A stretch of 64,000 bases of DNA from Allobosea sp. OK403 (GTDB lineage Bacteria > Pseudomonadota > Alphaproteobacteria > Rhizobiales > Beijerinckiaceae). A program made the position numbers and the translations under genes. Shown here piece after piece: positions 1 to 8,722 of the stretch (position 1 is the stretch's first letter; each line of letters begins with the position of its first letter). The stretch lies in the NCBI RefSeq assembly GCF_900113835.1, contig NZ_FOQV01000001.1:124001-188000 (forward strand). Direction: 5' to 3'. The notes under the pieces are model-generated. The model searched no databases. It was given only the letters and a program-made list of their open reading frames with translations, and was not told the DNA's origin.

Positions 1-227
1 GTCAGGGGCTGCTGCTCCGGCGCTGTTCAGAAGCGGTGGAGCGCATGAGGGCAGGGGCGCTGCTGGCCGCCTGCGCGATCATGCCGGGCTGGTATCTGGC
101 CTTCGTGCACCACACCATCGTCCACGCCCATTTCATGTTCCGCCCGATGGTCTGGCCGCTGGCTCTGCTGCTGGCGATGGAGGCCTGGAGACGAACCGGC
201 CAAAAGCAGAGCGCGAAGACAGGCTGA
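1..227 (+). CDS. C-terminal end of a membrane protein (5' truncated by window)
   Basis: An open frame reads from the first bases (codons begin at base 3) to a TGA at 225-227, giving about 74 residues. The visible part has two hydrophobic stretches separated by a His-rich loop (FVHHTIVHAHF) and ends in a short basic tail, so it looks like the last two transmembrane helices of an integral membrane protein. An internal ATG at 36 has no clear ribosome binding site, so I read this as the end of a longer gene beginning before the window. I do not recognise the family. The next gene is convergent, about 80 bases away. Confidence 0.45.
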   Translation, partial: QGLLLRRCSEAVERMRAGALLAACAIMPGWYLAFVHHTIVHAHFMFRPMVWPLALLLAMEAWRRTGQKQSAKTG

Positions 228-306
228 GGCCAGGTTCTGCTTCTCCAAGCCCTGCAGCTGCGCTGTATGGGACGGTCCGGTGTGTGTCTCGGGCCGCCCC
301 GCGGTC

Positions 307-1596
307 TTACCGCACGCCCAGGCGCCGGCAGCCCCAAAGGCTCACCAGGCTGATGAAGATGATCGCGGTCAGGTAGAGGCCGGCATCGGTCGGATTGCCG
401 GTGCGGCCGACGATGAAGCCGACGACGAGCGGCGTGACCCCACCGAACAGGAGCTGGCCGAGCACATAGCTGATCGAGATGCCGGTGACGCGGCGACGGG
501 TCTGGTAGAGTTCCGAGAGCAGCGCCGGAGCAGTGGCGTAGTAGCCGCAATAGAGCACCAGCGCGAGCATGGCCTGGATGGCGATGAGCGTGCCGACGCT
601 GGGGCTGGCGACGAGCCACTGGAACATCGGATAGGTCATCACCAGGCCAAGCACGGCAAACGTACCCATCAGCGGGATGCGGCCGACGCGGTCCGAGAGA
701 TGGCCAAAGAAGAACGGCATGGTCGAGTTGATCAGGCCGGCGAAGATCGTGCCGATCAGCGCGACGGACGGATCGAGGCCGAGCTTGGTCGTGGCGAAGG
801 TCGGCATATAGGTGTTCATGAAGCTGCCCGCCGCGCCGGCCGCGACGATGCCCGCGCCCGCCAGGACGCGCAGCTTGTCATGCGTCATGACTTCGGCCAG
901 CGGCACGGGGCTTTGTTCGGCCTTCTCGAACTCGGCCGATTCATCGACGCGTTGGCGGATGTACCAGGCGACGGGGCCGATCAGCAGGCCAAACAGGAAG
1001 GGCACGCGCCAGCCCCAGGACATGACCTGCTCGGGCGTGAGGGAGGCGTTGATGAGGTAGGCGAACATCGAGGCGATGAACACGGCAAAGCCCGAGCTCG
1101 CCCATTGCGTCGCGCCATAGAAACCACGGCGGCTCGGGTCCTGCTCGATCAGCATGGCGGTGGCGCTGCCGAATTCCCCGCCGGCCGAGAAGCCCTGGAT
1201 CATGCGGGCGAGCAGCAGCAGGATGGGGGCCGCAAGCCCGATCGTCGCGTAGCCGGGCAATATGGCCGTGATCAGGGTACCGAGCATCATCAGCCCGGCT
1301 GAGAGGATGAGCGCCGGCTTGCGTCCCGCGCGGTCGGCATAGGCGCCGATGACGATCGCGCCGAGTGGCCGCACCAGCCAGGCGCTGGCAAAGGTGCCCA
1401 GACTGAGCAGCACGCTGACGGCGGGGTCGCCGGTCGGGAAGAACAGCTTCGACAGCGTCACCACGAACATCGCGTAGAGCACGAGGTCGTACCACTCGAA
1501 CACCGCGCCGATATTGGTGGCGATGATGGTGCGCAGAAGCGAGGAGCGGCGGGCGGGGACAGGCACGATGAGGGGCGCGGCTAGAGACTCTGTCAT
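307..1596 (-). CDS. MFS transporter, metabolite:H+ symporter (MHS) type
   Basis: This 429-residue protein has about 12 predicted transmembrane segments and is probably an inner-membrane proton symporter for an organic acid or betaine-like solute. Family marks are the opening N-I-G-x-x-F-E-W-Y-D stretch, the loop 2-3 motif ADRAGRKP and the segment RMIQGFSAGGEFG, all typical of the KgtP/ProP/ShiA group. The start at 1596 is chosen because GAGGG lies just upstream; an in-frame ATG at 1626 would add ten residues without a better site. It stands alone, divergent from the EamA gene across about 230 bases. The substrate cannot be read from sequence; a dicarboxylate, shikimate or betaine are all possible. 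Confidence 0.85.
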   Translation of the reverse strand: MTESLAAPLIVPVPARRSSLLRTIIATNIGAVFEWYDLVLYAMFVVTLSKLFFPTGDPAVSVLLSLGTFASAWLVRPLGAIVIGAYADRAGRKPALILSAGLMMLGTLITAILPGYATIGLAAPILLLLARMIQGFSAGGEFGSATAMLIEQDPSRRGFYGATQWASSGFAVFIASMFAYLINASLTPEQVMSWGWRVPFLFGLLIGPVAWYIRQRVDESAEFEKAEQSPVPLAEVMTHDKLRVLAGAGIVAAGAAGSFMNTYMPTFATTKLGLDPSVALIGTIFAGLINSTMPFFFGHLSDRVGRIPLMGTFAVLGLVMTYPMFQWLVASPSVGTLIAIQAMLALVLYCGYYATAPALLSELYQTRRRVTGISISYVLGQLLFGGVTPLVVGFIVGRTGNPTDAGLYLTAIIFISLVSLWGCRRLGVR

Positions 1597-1827
1597 CGGG
1601 TCGTTTATCCCTCGCGCCTGGAGCAATCCACACTGTTCGGCTGGATTTTGGCGGAGTCAATCAAGTTAATGAATTGCAAAGGATTTGCCCCCGGTTGAGA
1701 CCGTGCCGGCTTCATCGTCGGGTCCGATAGCGAGGTGCATCAGCCCGCACATGGCTTATGCGCGTCCGCATGGGGCGACAGGCCGGGCGGTCCGCTTTAT
1801 CAGGCTGGCATCCGAAAGCCGGTTCCG

Positions 1828-2712
1828 ATGCTCTCTTCCCCCCTGTTCCTGCGGTTTACGCCCGTCATCTTCACCTTCCTCTGGTCGTCAGGCTGGATCG
1901 TCGCCGGCTATTCGGCGCTCTATGCGGATCCGCTGACTTTCCTGGCCGTGCGCTTTGCCTGTGCCGGCGTGCTGCTTGCGGGGCTTTCCCTCCTGCTGCG
2001 CGCGCCCTGGCCCAAGGGGCGGCGCGCCATCATCGACTGCGTCGTCACCGGCGTCCTGCTGCATGCGGCCTATCTCGGCGGCGTCTGGTGGGCGGTTCGC
2101 CATGGCTTGCCGGCCGGCATTTCGGGCCTGATCGCGGGCCTCCAGCCGATCCTGACCGCGCTGTTTGCGCCCATGCTGGTCGGCGAGCGTATCTCGCCTG
2201 TGCGCTGGGCCGGCATCCTGTGCGGCTTTGTTGGCATCGCGCTGGTGCTGGAGCCCAAGATCGTCGGCGTCGATCCGGCCGTGCTCTGGGCCGTGCTGCT
2301 GCCGGTCGCGATCAATGTCCTGGGCATGTTCGCGGTGACCTTCGGCTCCTTCTATCAGAAGGCCCGCATCGTCTCCGGCGATCTGCGCACGGTCACGGCC
2401 GTGCAATATGCCACCGCCTTCGTCGTGACGCTGCCCTTCGCCTATGCGCTGGAGCCGATGCGCATCGCGTGGAACCTCACCATGATCCTGGTGCTGGCCT
2501 GGTCGGTGCTGGCGCTCTCGCTTGGCGGCATCGGGCTCTATCTGCTGATGATCCGGCGCGGCGCGGTCTCGCGCACCGCTACTTTCCTCTATCTCGTGCC
2601 GCCGACGGTTGCGGTCGAGGCTTGGATTCTCTTCGGCGAGTCGCTGTCGCCGGTGCAGATCGCCGGCATGGTGGTGACGGTCGCGGGCGTCGTGCTGGCG
2701 AGCCGCAAATAG
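1828..2712 (+). CDS. EamA/DMT-family transporter
   Basis: This 294-residue protein has about ten hydrophobic segments arranged as two EamA repeats (roughly residues 8-140 and 150-290), the normal architecture of drug/metabolite exporters such as RhaT/YdcZ relatives. The first repeat contains the usual short polar turns (FLWSSGWI at the start, VRFACAG). The open frame extends upstream to 1735, but those residues are polar and unlike the family, so I start at the ATG at 1828, which directly precedes the first helix. It is divergent from the MHS transporter and 90 bases upstream of the acyl-CoA dehydrogenase gene. It probably exports amino acids or similar small metabolites; the substrate is unknown. 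Confidence 0.83.
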   Translation: MLSSPLFLRFTPVIFTFLWSSGWIVAGYSALYADPLTFLAVRFACAGVLLAGLSLLLRAPWPKGRRAIIDCVVTGVLLHAAYLGGVWWAVRHGLPAGISGLIAGLQPILTALFAPMLVGERISPVRWAGILCGFVGIALVLEPKIVGVDPAVLWAVLLPVAINVLGMFAVTFGSFYQKARIVSGDLRTVTAVQYATAFVVTLPFAYALEPMRIAWNLTMILVLAWSVLALSLGGIGLYLLMIRRGAVSRTATFLYLVPPTVAVEAWILFGESLSPVQIAGMVVTVAGVVLASRK

Positions 2713-2801
2713 CCGGGGCGGGCGCGGCCTTTCGCCCAAAGAGGCATTTCTGATTTTCGAAAACTCGCCCTATGCTGCGTCGCAACAAAGGGAGAGAAAT
2801 C

Positions 2802-4490
2802 ATGAGCGCGAACGCCGCCGCTGCATCCGAGGCGCGAGACAGCGCGATCAGCCTGATCGCCGCGGCCCTGCCTGGCTTCGAGACGCTGCTGGAGCAGGCG
2901 ATCGCGGCCGTGCGCCAGAAGGTCACGAGCGACGGCAAGATTTCCTCAGCGAAGCTCGAAGCCGAACAGCACGCCGCTCACGGTCTCTCCTGGCTTGCGA
3001 CCTATGTCATGGCGCTGCGCGAGATGAAGGCCTATGGCGAGCGCCTGGAGGCCGAGGGGCGCTACGGCGCGACCGAGGACTACGCCATCCGCATCGGCGC
3101 CGGCGAATATGCCGCCCAGATCTTCGGTGGCATCCCGATGAGCCAGGGTGAGATCGTGCGGCTCGGCGCGCTCGGGCTCCCGGCCAAGGCGATTACGGCT
3201 GCCCGCTCGGATGCCGCCGAGACGCTGATCGCGGCAGGCAATACGCCTGAGAACCGCGCCCGCCTCGTTTCGCTGTTCAGCCAGGATCATGGCCTGATCA
3301 GTGTCGGCGATCCCGGCCTCGACGAGACGCTGGAAGCGATCCGCAGCGAGATGCGCCGCTTCTGCGCCGCCGAGGTGACGCCCCATGCCCATGAATGGCA
3401 CCTTGAGAACGACTACATCCCGATGCCGGTAGTCGAGAAAATGGCCGAGCTCGGCGTCTTCGGCCTGACCATCCCCGAGGAATTCGGCGGCATGGGCCTC
3501 TCCAAGGTCTCGATGTGCGTCGTCTCGGAGGAGTTGTCTCGCGGCTATATCGGCGTCGGTTCGCTCGGTACGCGTTCCGAGATCGCGGCCGAGCTCATCC
3601 TCTGCGGCGGCACGGACGCACAGAAGCAGAAATGGCTGCCCAAGCTCGCCGCCGGCGAGGTGCTGCCGACTGCTGTCTTCACCGAACCCAACACCGGCTC
3701 GGACCTTGCCAGCCTGCGCACCAAGGCTGTGAAGCATGGTGAGGGCGATGCGGCTGTCTGGAAGGTCTTCGGCAACAAGACCTGGATCACCCATCCCGTC
3801 CGCGCCGACATCATGACGCTGCTGGTGCGCACCGATCCGGATGCGGCCGGCTATCGCGGGCTTTCCATGCTGATTGCCGAGAAGCCGCGCGGGACCGACG
3901 AAGACCCGTTCCCGGTTGCAGGCCTGACCGGCGGCGAGATCGAGGTGCTCGGCTATCGCGGCATGAAGGAATACGAACTCGCCTTCGACGGTTTCGAGGT
4001 CAAGGCGGAAAACCTGCTCGGCGGCGTCGAAGGGCAGGGCTTCAAGCAGCTCATGCAGACTTTCGAGGCCGCCCGCATCCAGACGGCGGCGCGGGCCGTC
4101 GGCGTCGCCCAATCGGCCTTCGATCTCGGCCTGAAATACGCCCAGGATCGCATCCAGTTCGGCAAGCCCTTGATCGCCTTCCCGCGCGTCGCCGACAAGC
4201 TCGCCATGATGGCGGTCGAGATCCTGATCGCTCGCCAGCTGACCTATTTCGCCGCCCGCGAGAAGGACGCCGAGCGCCGCTGCGATCTCGAGGCCGGCAT
4301 GGCCAAGCTGTTGGGCGCCCGCGTCGCCTGGGCCGCGGCCGACAACGCGCTGCAGATCCATGGCGGCAACGGTTTCGCGCTGGAATACCCGATCAGCCGC
4401 GTGCTCTGCGATGCGCGCATCCTCAACATCTTCGAGGGCGCGGCGGAAATCCAGGCGCAGGTCATCGCGCGCAGGCTGGTGGAGGGGTGA
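2802..4490 (+). CDS. mcd: Probable (2S)-methylsuccinyl-CoA dehydrogenase
   Basis: This 562-residue flavoenzyme is about 170 residues longer than an ordinary acyl-CoA dehydrogenase. The extra N-terminal helical domain (about residues 1-170), followed by a complete dehydrogenase (N-terminal, middle and C-terminal ACAD domains), is the known hallmark of methylsuccinyl-CoA dehydrogenase. That enzyme makes mesaconyl-C1-CoA in the ethylmalonyl-CoA pathway of acetate and C1 assimilation. Visible marks are the middle-domain motif TEPNTGSDLASL and the C-terminal IFEGAAEIQ segment carrying the expected catalytic Glu. The start at 2802 follows GGAGAG by a normal distance; an upstream in-frame ATG at 2772 lacks one. 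It is monocistronic here, convergent with the BASS gene. The specific assignment is inferred from architecture. Confidence 0.75.
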   Translation: MSANAAAASEARDSAISLIAAALPGFETLLEQAIAAVRQKVTSDGKISSAKLEAEQHAAHGLSWLATYVMALREMKAYGERLEAEGRYGATEDYAIRIGAGEYAAQIFGGIPMSQGEIVRLGALGLPAKAITAARSDAAETLIAAGNTPENRARLVSLFSQDHGLISVGDPGLDETLEAIRSEMRRFCAAEVTPHAHEWHLENDYIPMPVVEKMAELGVFGLTIPEEFGGMGLSKVSMCVVSEELSRGYIGVGSLGTRSEIAAELILCGGTDAQKQKWLPKLAAGEVLPTAVFTEPNTGSDLASLRTKAVKHGEGDAAVWKVFGNKTWITHPVRADIMTLLVRTDPDAAGYRGLSMLIAEKPRGTDEDPFPVAGLTGGEIEVLGYRGMKEYELAFDGFEVKAENLLGGVEGQGFKQLMQTFEAARIQTAARAVGVAQSAFDLGLKYAQDRIQFGKPLIAFPRVADKLAMMAVEILIARQLTYFAAREKDAERRCDLEAGMAKLLGARVAWAAADNALQIHGGNGFALEYPISRVLCDARILNIFEGAAEIQAQVIARRLVEG

Positions 4491-4520
4491 GGCGGCTGGA
4501 GCCGGTTTCTTTTCCGGCGC

Positions 4521-4537
4521 AGCCTCCGAAAGAGGCT
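4521..4537. terminator. Candidate bidirectional hairpin between convergent genes
   Basis: The short inverted repeat AGCCTC-CGAAA-GAGGCT sits in the 57-base gap between the convergent mcd and BASS genes. It has no clear T tract, so it is only a candidate terminator. Confidence 0.3.
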
Positions 4538-4547
4538 CCTTGACGCC

Positions 4548-5558
4548 TCAGCTTCGCGCCGCCGCCTCGCTGCCTGTCAGGGCAGACGTCGGCGAGTTCG
4601 CCTTCGCATAGCGCTTCGCCAGCACGGCGCAGGCGATCAGCTGGATCTGGTGGAACAGCATCAGCGGTAGCACGATCAAGCCGACCGATTGGCCGGCGAA
4701 GAGGATGCTCGCCATCGGCAGGCCGCTCGCCAGGCTCTTCTTCGAGCCGCAGAAGACGATGGTGATCTCGTCGGGCCGGGAGAAGCCGAGCGCGCGTGAG
4801 AGCAGGCGGGTGCCGGTGAGCACGATCGCCAGCAGCAGCACATTGACCAGGACGAGCGCGCCGAGCTGCTCCAGATCGAGCTGATACCAGATGCCCTGGG
4901 TCACGCCCTCGCTGAAGGCGGTGTAGACGACGAGCAGGATCGAGCCGCGATCGACGAAGCCGAGCATGCGCTTATGGCTGGCGATCCAGCCGCCGATCCA
5001 GGGCCGCAGCAGCTGGCCGGCGGCGAAGGGCAGCAGCAGCTGGACCAGGATGTCGCCGACGGCGCCGGCCTGGAAACCGTGCCCCTGCGTGGTCAGGAGC
5101 AGCGCTGCCAGCAGCGGCGTGATCACGATGCCGATGAGGTTGGAGGCCGAGGCCGCGCACAGCGCCGCCGGCACATTGCCGCCGGCGATCGAAGTGAAGG
5201 CGATCGAGGACTGCACGGTGGACGGCAGTACCGAGAGGAAGATCAATCCCGTCCACAGGCCGGGCGTCAGCAGGGACGGCATCAGCAGGCGCAGGAGCAG
5301 GGCGATCGCCGGGAAGGCGAGGAAGGTCGCCGCCAGCACGACGCTGTGCAGCCGCCAATGGCGCAAACCCTCCAGCGCCGCGCTGGGCGCGAGCCGCGTT
5401 CCATAGAGGAAGAACAGCAGGCCGATGGCGAGATTGGTGACGAGGCCGACGACATGGGCGCCCTCGCCATGGGCCGGCAGGATGGAGGCGAAGGCGACCG
5501 TGCCGAGCAGCGCCATGATGTAGGGGTCTGGCGCGAAGCGGGCGAGCAGGGATCGCAT
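4548..5558 (-). CDS. Bile acid:sodium symporter-like (BASS/SLC10A7-type) transporter
   Basis: This 336-residue polytopic protein has about ten hydrophobic segments and resembles the YfeH/SLC10A7 branch of the BASS superfamily. Supporting segments are the TM4 region SVLPSTVQSSIAFTSIAGGN and the later FCGSKKSLASGLP, where polar residues break the helices at the family's substrate and ion site. The start at 5558 has an excellent AAGGAG eight bases upstream; a longer frame to 5597 does not. It is divergent from a LysR gene with a palindromic LysR-type box between them, so that regulator probably controls it. The substrate is not known; relatives move organic anions with sodium. Confidence 0.82.
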   Translation of the reverse strand: MRSLLARFAPDPYIMALLGTVAFASILPAHGEGAHVVGLVTNLAIGLLFFLYGTRLAPSAALEGLRHWRLHSVVLAATFLAFPAIALLLRLLMPSLLTPGLWTGLIFLSVLPSTVQSSIAFTSIAGGNVPAALCAASASNLIGIVITPLLAALLLTTQGHGFQAGAVGDILVQLLLPFAAGQLLRPWIGGWIASHKRMLGFVDRGSILLVVYTAFSEGVTQGIWYQLDLEQLGALVLVNVLLLAIVLTGTRLLSRALGFSRPDEITIVFCGSKKSLASGLPMASILFAGQSVGLIVLPLMLFHQIQLIACAVLAKRYAKANSPTSALTGSEAAARS

Positions 5559-5637
5559 CGGGAGCACTCCTTGATTGGGAGCCGCTATATCGCGCATTCC
5601 CGCCTATGACGGAACGCCGCGCTATATGCTAATTGTC

Positions 5638-5652
5638 ATTGCGTTTCGCAAT
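5638..5652. promoter_or_regulatory. LysR-type operator between BASS and lysR genes
   Basis: The perfect 15-base palindrome ATTGCGTTTCGCAAT contains a T-N11-A core, the consensus for LysR-family binding. It lies in the short divergent gap and ends at the first possible ATG of the lysR frame, consistent with autoregulation and control of the divergent transporter. Confidence 0.55.
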
Positions 5653-5665
5653 GAAGGCGATGGCC

Positions 5666-6565
5666 ATGCCGCACCCTTTCGACCCTGTCCTGCTGCGCAG
5701 CTTCATCGCGGTGGTGGAGGAGGGCGGGTTCACCCGGGCCGCCACGCGCCTCAATCTCGGCCAGCCGACCGTCAGCCACCATGTCCGGCGCTTGGAGGCG
5801 GCGGCCGGCCACAGGCTCCTGAACCGCGACACGCATTCGCTGGAAACCACCGTGGACGGCGATGCGATGCTGGGCTTCGCCCGCCGCATCCTCGATGCCG
5901 ATGCGCAGGCCAGGGGCTACTTCACCGGCGCCAAGACGCGCGAGAGGCTGCGTTTCGGCGCCTCGGAGGATTTCGTGCTCTCGGGCCTGCCCGATTTGCT
6001 GCGCGATTTCGTGCGTGGCCATCCCCTCGTCGATCTCGAACTGACCGTGGGGTTGAGCGAGACGCTCTATGAGACGCTGGATCACGGTGCGCTCGACCTG
6101 ATCTTCTGCAAGCGCCGCGAGGGTGATGGCCGTGGCCGCTCGGTGCTGCGTGACGATCTCGCCTGGGTCGGGGCAGGGCAGGGGCTCGATCCGGAGCAGC
6201 CTGTGCCGCTCGTGCTTTATCCGCCGCCCAGCGTCACCCGCGAGATCGCCATCGCGACGCTTGATCGGGCCGGCCGTTCCTGGCGCATCGCCTGCACCTC
6301 GGGCAGCCTGAGCGGGCTCGGTGCCGCTGTCTTCGCCGGTCTTGGCGTGATGCCGCATTCGCGCCGGCTGATGCCGCAGGGCCTCACCGACATATCGGCC
6401 GCCAGCGGTCTGCCGGCGCTCGGCCAGGTCGAGTTCGTGGTGGTCGGCTCGGCGCGCGTCCTGCGCGGCCCGGCGGCCGCCCTCGCCGATGCCCTGGTCG
6501 AGAGCCGGGGCAGGCTGACCCGGATGCGCCTGATGGCTGCGGCCAATGTCGCGGGCGGTGTTTGA
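5666..6565 (+). CDS. LysR-family transcriptional regulator
   Basis: This protein of about 299 residues has a winged helix-turn-helix at the N-terminus (LLRSFIAVVEEGGFTRAA ... QPTVSHHVRRLE) and an effector-binding domain over the remainder, as usual for LysR regulators. I start at 5666 because AAGG lies eight bases upstream and because the palindrome at 5638-5652 overlaps the alternative ATG at 5651; a further ATG is at 5660. It is divergent from the BASS transporter, which is its likely target. The inducer is unknown, presumably the transporter's substrate or a derivative. Confidence 0.85.
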   Translation: MPHPFDPVLLRSFIAVVEEGGFTRAATRLNLGQPTVSHHVRRLEAAAGHRLLNRDTHSLETTVDGDAMLGFARRILDADAQARGYFTGAKTRERLRFGASEDFVLSGLPDLLRDFVRGHPLVDLELTVGLSETLYETLDHGALDLIFCKRREGDGRGRSVLRDDLAWVGAGQGLDPEQPVPLVLYPPPSVTREIAIATLDRAGRSWRIACTSGSLSGLGAAVFAGLGVMPHSRRLMPQGLTDISAASGLPALGQVEFVVVGSARVLRGPAAALADALVESRGRLTRMRLMAAANVAGGV

Positions 6566-6594
6566 CGCCCCCGTCGTCTCCGGGCGGGGACGTC
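6564..6594. terminator. Candidate hairpin terminator between convergent lysR and cybB
   Basis: Ten-base arms (GACGCCCCCG and CGGGGACGTC, one mismatch) can pair just after the lysR stop codon. The stem is strong but has no U-rich tail, so termination is possible rather than shown. Confidence 0.35.
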
Positions 6595-6604
6595 TCGCCT
6601 TCGC

Positions 6605-7150
6605 TTACGGCAGCATCCGGCGCAGCACGCCATCCTTGCGGACGAGATGGTGCCAGAGCGCCGCCAGCGCATGCACGGCGGCTAATCCGATCAACGCATA
6701 GGCCGCCCATTCGTGGATTTCGCGGACGGGGCGGGATAGCGCGCGGTCGACGGGCAGTGCGAAAGGCGGGATTGCGAAGAGGCCGAAATTCAGCCCTTGT
6801 CCGCGCATGATCGCATAGCCTAGGCCGATCGCCGGCACAGCGAGCATCAGCGCGTAGAGGCCGAAATGGCCAAGCTCGGAGGCGCGTTCGACCAGCGGCG
6901 AAAGCTCGTTCGAGGGCGCTGGGCGATGGCCTTGCCGCCAAAAGATCCGCACCAGGACCAGGGCCAGGATGGCGATGCCGATCACCTTGTGGGTCTCGAC
7001 GATGCCGCTCTCCCAGCTCTTGGGAAAGGCGTCGACGACAAGGCCGAGAATGAAGGTGACGACGATCAGCAGCGCCATCGACCAGTGCAGCCCGCGCGCG
7101 ACGCGGTCATAGGCCGGTGATGTCTCGATCTTGGGTGAAGCTAACGTCAT
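6605..7150 (-). CDS. Cytochrome b561 (CybB-type, four-helix di-haem)
   Basis: This 181-residue inner-membrane protein has four predicted helices. Candidate haem ligands are the His residues in ARGLHWSMAL, IVETHKVIG, VREIHEWAAY and ALWHHLV, matching the bacterial b561 pattern. Such proteins pass electrons between quinones and periplasmic acceptors, or oxidise superoxide. The start at 7150 begins the family's usual short cytoplasmic tail; a frame to 7204 would add 18 residues. It is convergent with lysR and precedes the SGNH hydrolase gene on the same strand with about 115 bases between them, so it may be expressed alone. Confidence 0.85.
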   Translation of the reverse strand: MTLASPKIETSPAYDRVARGLHWSMALLIVVTFILGLVVDAFPKSWESGIVETHKVIGIAILALVLVRIFWRQGHRPAPSNELSPLVERASELGHFGLYALMLAVPAIGLGYAIMRGQGLNFGLFAIPPFALPVDRALSRPVREIHEWAAYALIGLAAVHALAALWHHLVRKDGVLRRMLP

Positions 7151-7264
7151 GAAGCAGGCCGCCTTGATAATTTGGAATTGTTCCAAACTAAGTTGGGCGG
7201 CCATGCTTTGAAAGTTAAACTTTGCTCATGTTGCCGCGCCCAGCCGCGGCCTTGACTGAGGGGG

Positions 7265-8602
7265 CTATGGCTGCCGCTTCAACCCCGGCACGACCACTGC
7301 GGGATCGATGGCGAAGCCCATAGCCTGGTAGCCCGTGCGATTGGGGTGGAGCTTGTCGCCCGGCCCGCCCGTCGTCGCTTCCGGCACGAAGGCGGGTTTG
7401 AGGCCGCCGCTCGCGGGATCGAGCGTCGCCGCGTCGAAATCGACCACGGCGTCGAAGCTGCCGGGGCTGCGGATGAAGGCGTTCAGGGCCTTGCGCTTCT
7501 CGTCCTGCTCGGGGTGGCCATGGGCCGCGCTCGTACTGCCGAGGGCGGATATGACCGTCGCTCCCACCATGCGGATGCCGCGTGCCCGCAGCCTGGCGAT
7601 GCCGTCGCGCATGGCGTTCTGAACGGGTTCAGTCGCTGTGTTGCCGTTCTTGCTGAAATCATTGATGCCTTCCAGCCAGATCAGGCTGGTGACGCCCGAG
7701 AGCGAGAGCACGTCGCGCTCCAGCCGCTGGACGGCGGCCGGGCCGCCCGGAAAGGGCTTGGCCGGCGAATACTCGGCCGGTCCCGCGATCTGGTTGCCGC
7801 CGATGCCGGCATTCACCACGGCGACGCGGTTTACGCCGAAATGTCGGGAGAGGCTGCGCGCCAGCACGTCGGGCCAGCGATCGTCGCCGTTCATGGTCGA
7901 GGCCGTGCCGTCCGTGATCGAATCGCCGAAGGCGACCACCACCGGCGTGTCGGCCGGCGCCTGCATGTCGAGCGCATCGACGAAGAACCAGGAGGCGGTG
8001 GGATGGATGAAGGCGTCCTCGCCTTCGTCTGCGCCTTTGGCCCCAGTGCGCGGCGCGGTGACATAGGACGTCTGCAGCGCCTTGGCATGCCAGGTCATCG
8101 GGCCGCTTTCGCCCGCGACATGCACGGAGACCGCGAGCTTGCGGCCCTGCAGCAGCGGCGAGGCCGGATCGCTCGCGAAGGGCAGCTCGACCGGGTCGCT
8201 CCAGGCAAACGCGCCCGGCTCCAGCGTCAAGGAGGCTTTGCCGGCGAAGGTCGCGGGCCGGTTGCTGCCGGGAACAAGCGCGGCCGAGCCGAGCTGGAGC
8301 CCGATATGGACATCATCGAAGGTCACAGGCCGCGTGCCGAAGGCATTCGTCAGGCGGATCCTGGCCTGGCGCCCCCACAGGCTCGGGCGCAGGATCAGGC
8401 GAAAGCTCTGATCGTTCGCGCCGGCAGCCGGATCGGGAAAGGCGAAGCGCTGGTCGGGCTGGGCCGAAGGGTTCCCGATGGGGTAGGGGCCCTGCGCCGA
8501 GGCGACCCAGCTCGTCTTCCAGGCAAGAGCGCCCGATTGCGCCATGGCGTCGCCCGCCAGTCCCGATAGAAGCGTCATGATGGCCAAGATTATCCGCAGC
8601 AT
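7265..8602 (-). CDS. Secreted SGNH/GDSL hydrolase with N-terminal beta-sandwich domain
   Basis: This 445-residue protein has a Sec signal peptide (cleavage probably after MAQ near residue 22). A domain of about 180 residues rich in beta-strand character comes first, then a C-terminal SGNH esterase domain. Catalytic marks are the nucleophile block FGDSITDG, the oxyanion Gly and Asn in GIGGNQ and the closing DKLHPN with the Asp-x-x-His pair. It probably removes acyl or acetyl groups from a carbohydrate or lipid outside the cytoplasm. GGGAGG precedes the ATG at 8602. A hypothetical secreted protein lies upstream on the same strand, 120 bases away. The substrate is unknown. Confidence 0.85.
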   Translation of the reverse strand: MLRIILAIMTLLSGLAGDAMAQSGALAWKTSWVASAQGPYPIGNPSAQPDQRFAFPDPAAGANDQSFRLILRPSLWGRQARIRLTNAFGTRPVTFDDVHIGLQLGSAALVPGSNRPATFAGKASLTLEPGAFAWSDPVELPFASDPASPLLQGRKLAVSVHVAGESGPMTWHAKALQTSYVTAPRTGAKGADEGEDAFIHPTASWFFVDALDMQAPADTPVVVAFGDSITDGTASTMNGDDRWPDVLARSLSRHFGVNRVAVVNAGIGGNQIAGPAEYSPAKPFPGGPAAVQRLERDVLSLSGVTSLIWLEGINDFSKNGNTATEPVQNAMRDGIARLRARGIRMVGATVISALGSTSAAHGHPEQDEKRKALNAFIRSPGSFDAVVDFDAATLDPASGGLKPAFVPEATTGGPGDKLHPNRTGYQAMGFAIDPAVVVPGLKRQP

Positions 8603-8722
8603 GTGGTCCTCCCGATTTTTTCGAGAGCATGCTGGCTCGCAGGAGATGCGGCAAGTGGTTGGGTGCAGAAGTCCTTGGGCGCAGAAGTCCTTGGGCTTAC
8701 AAGTCCTTGACCTAACCCAGTC

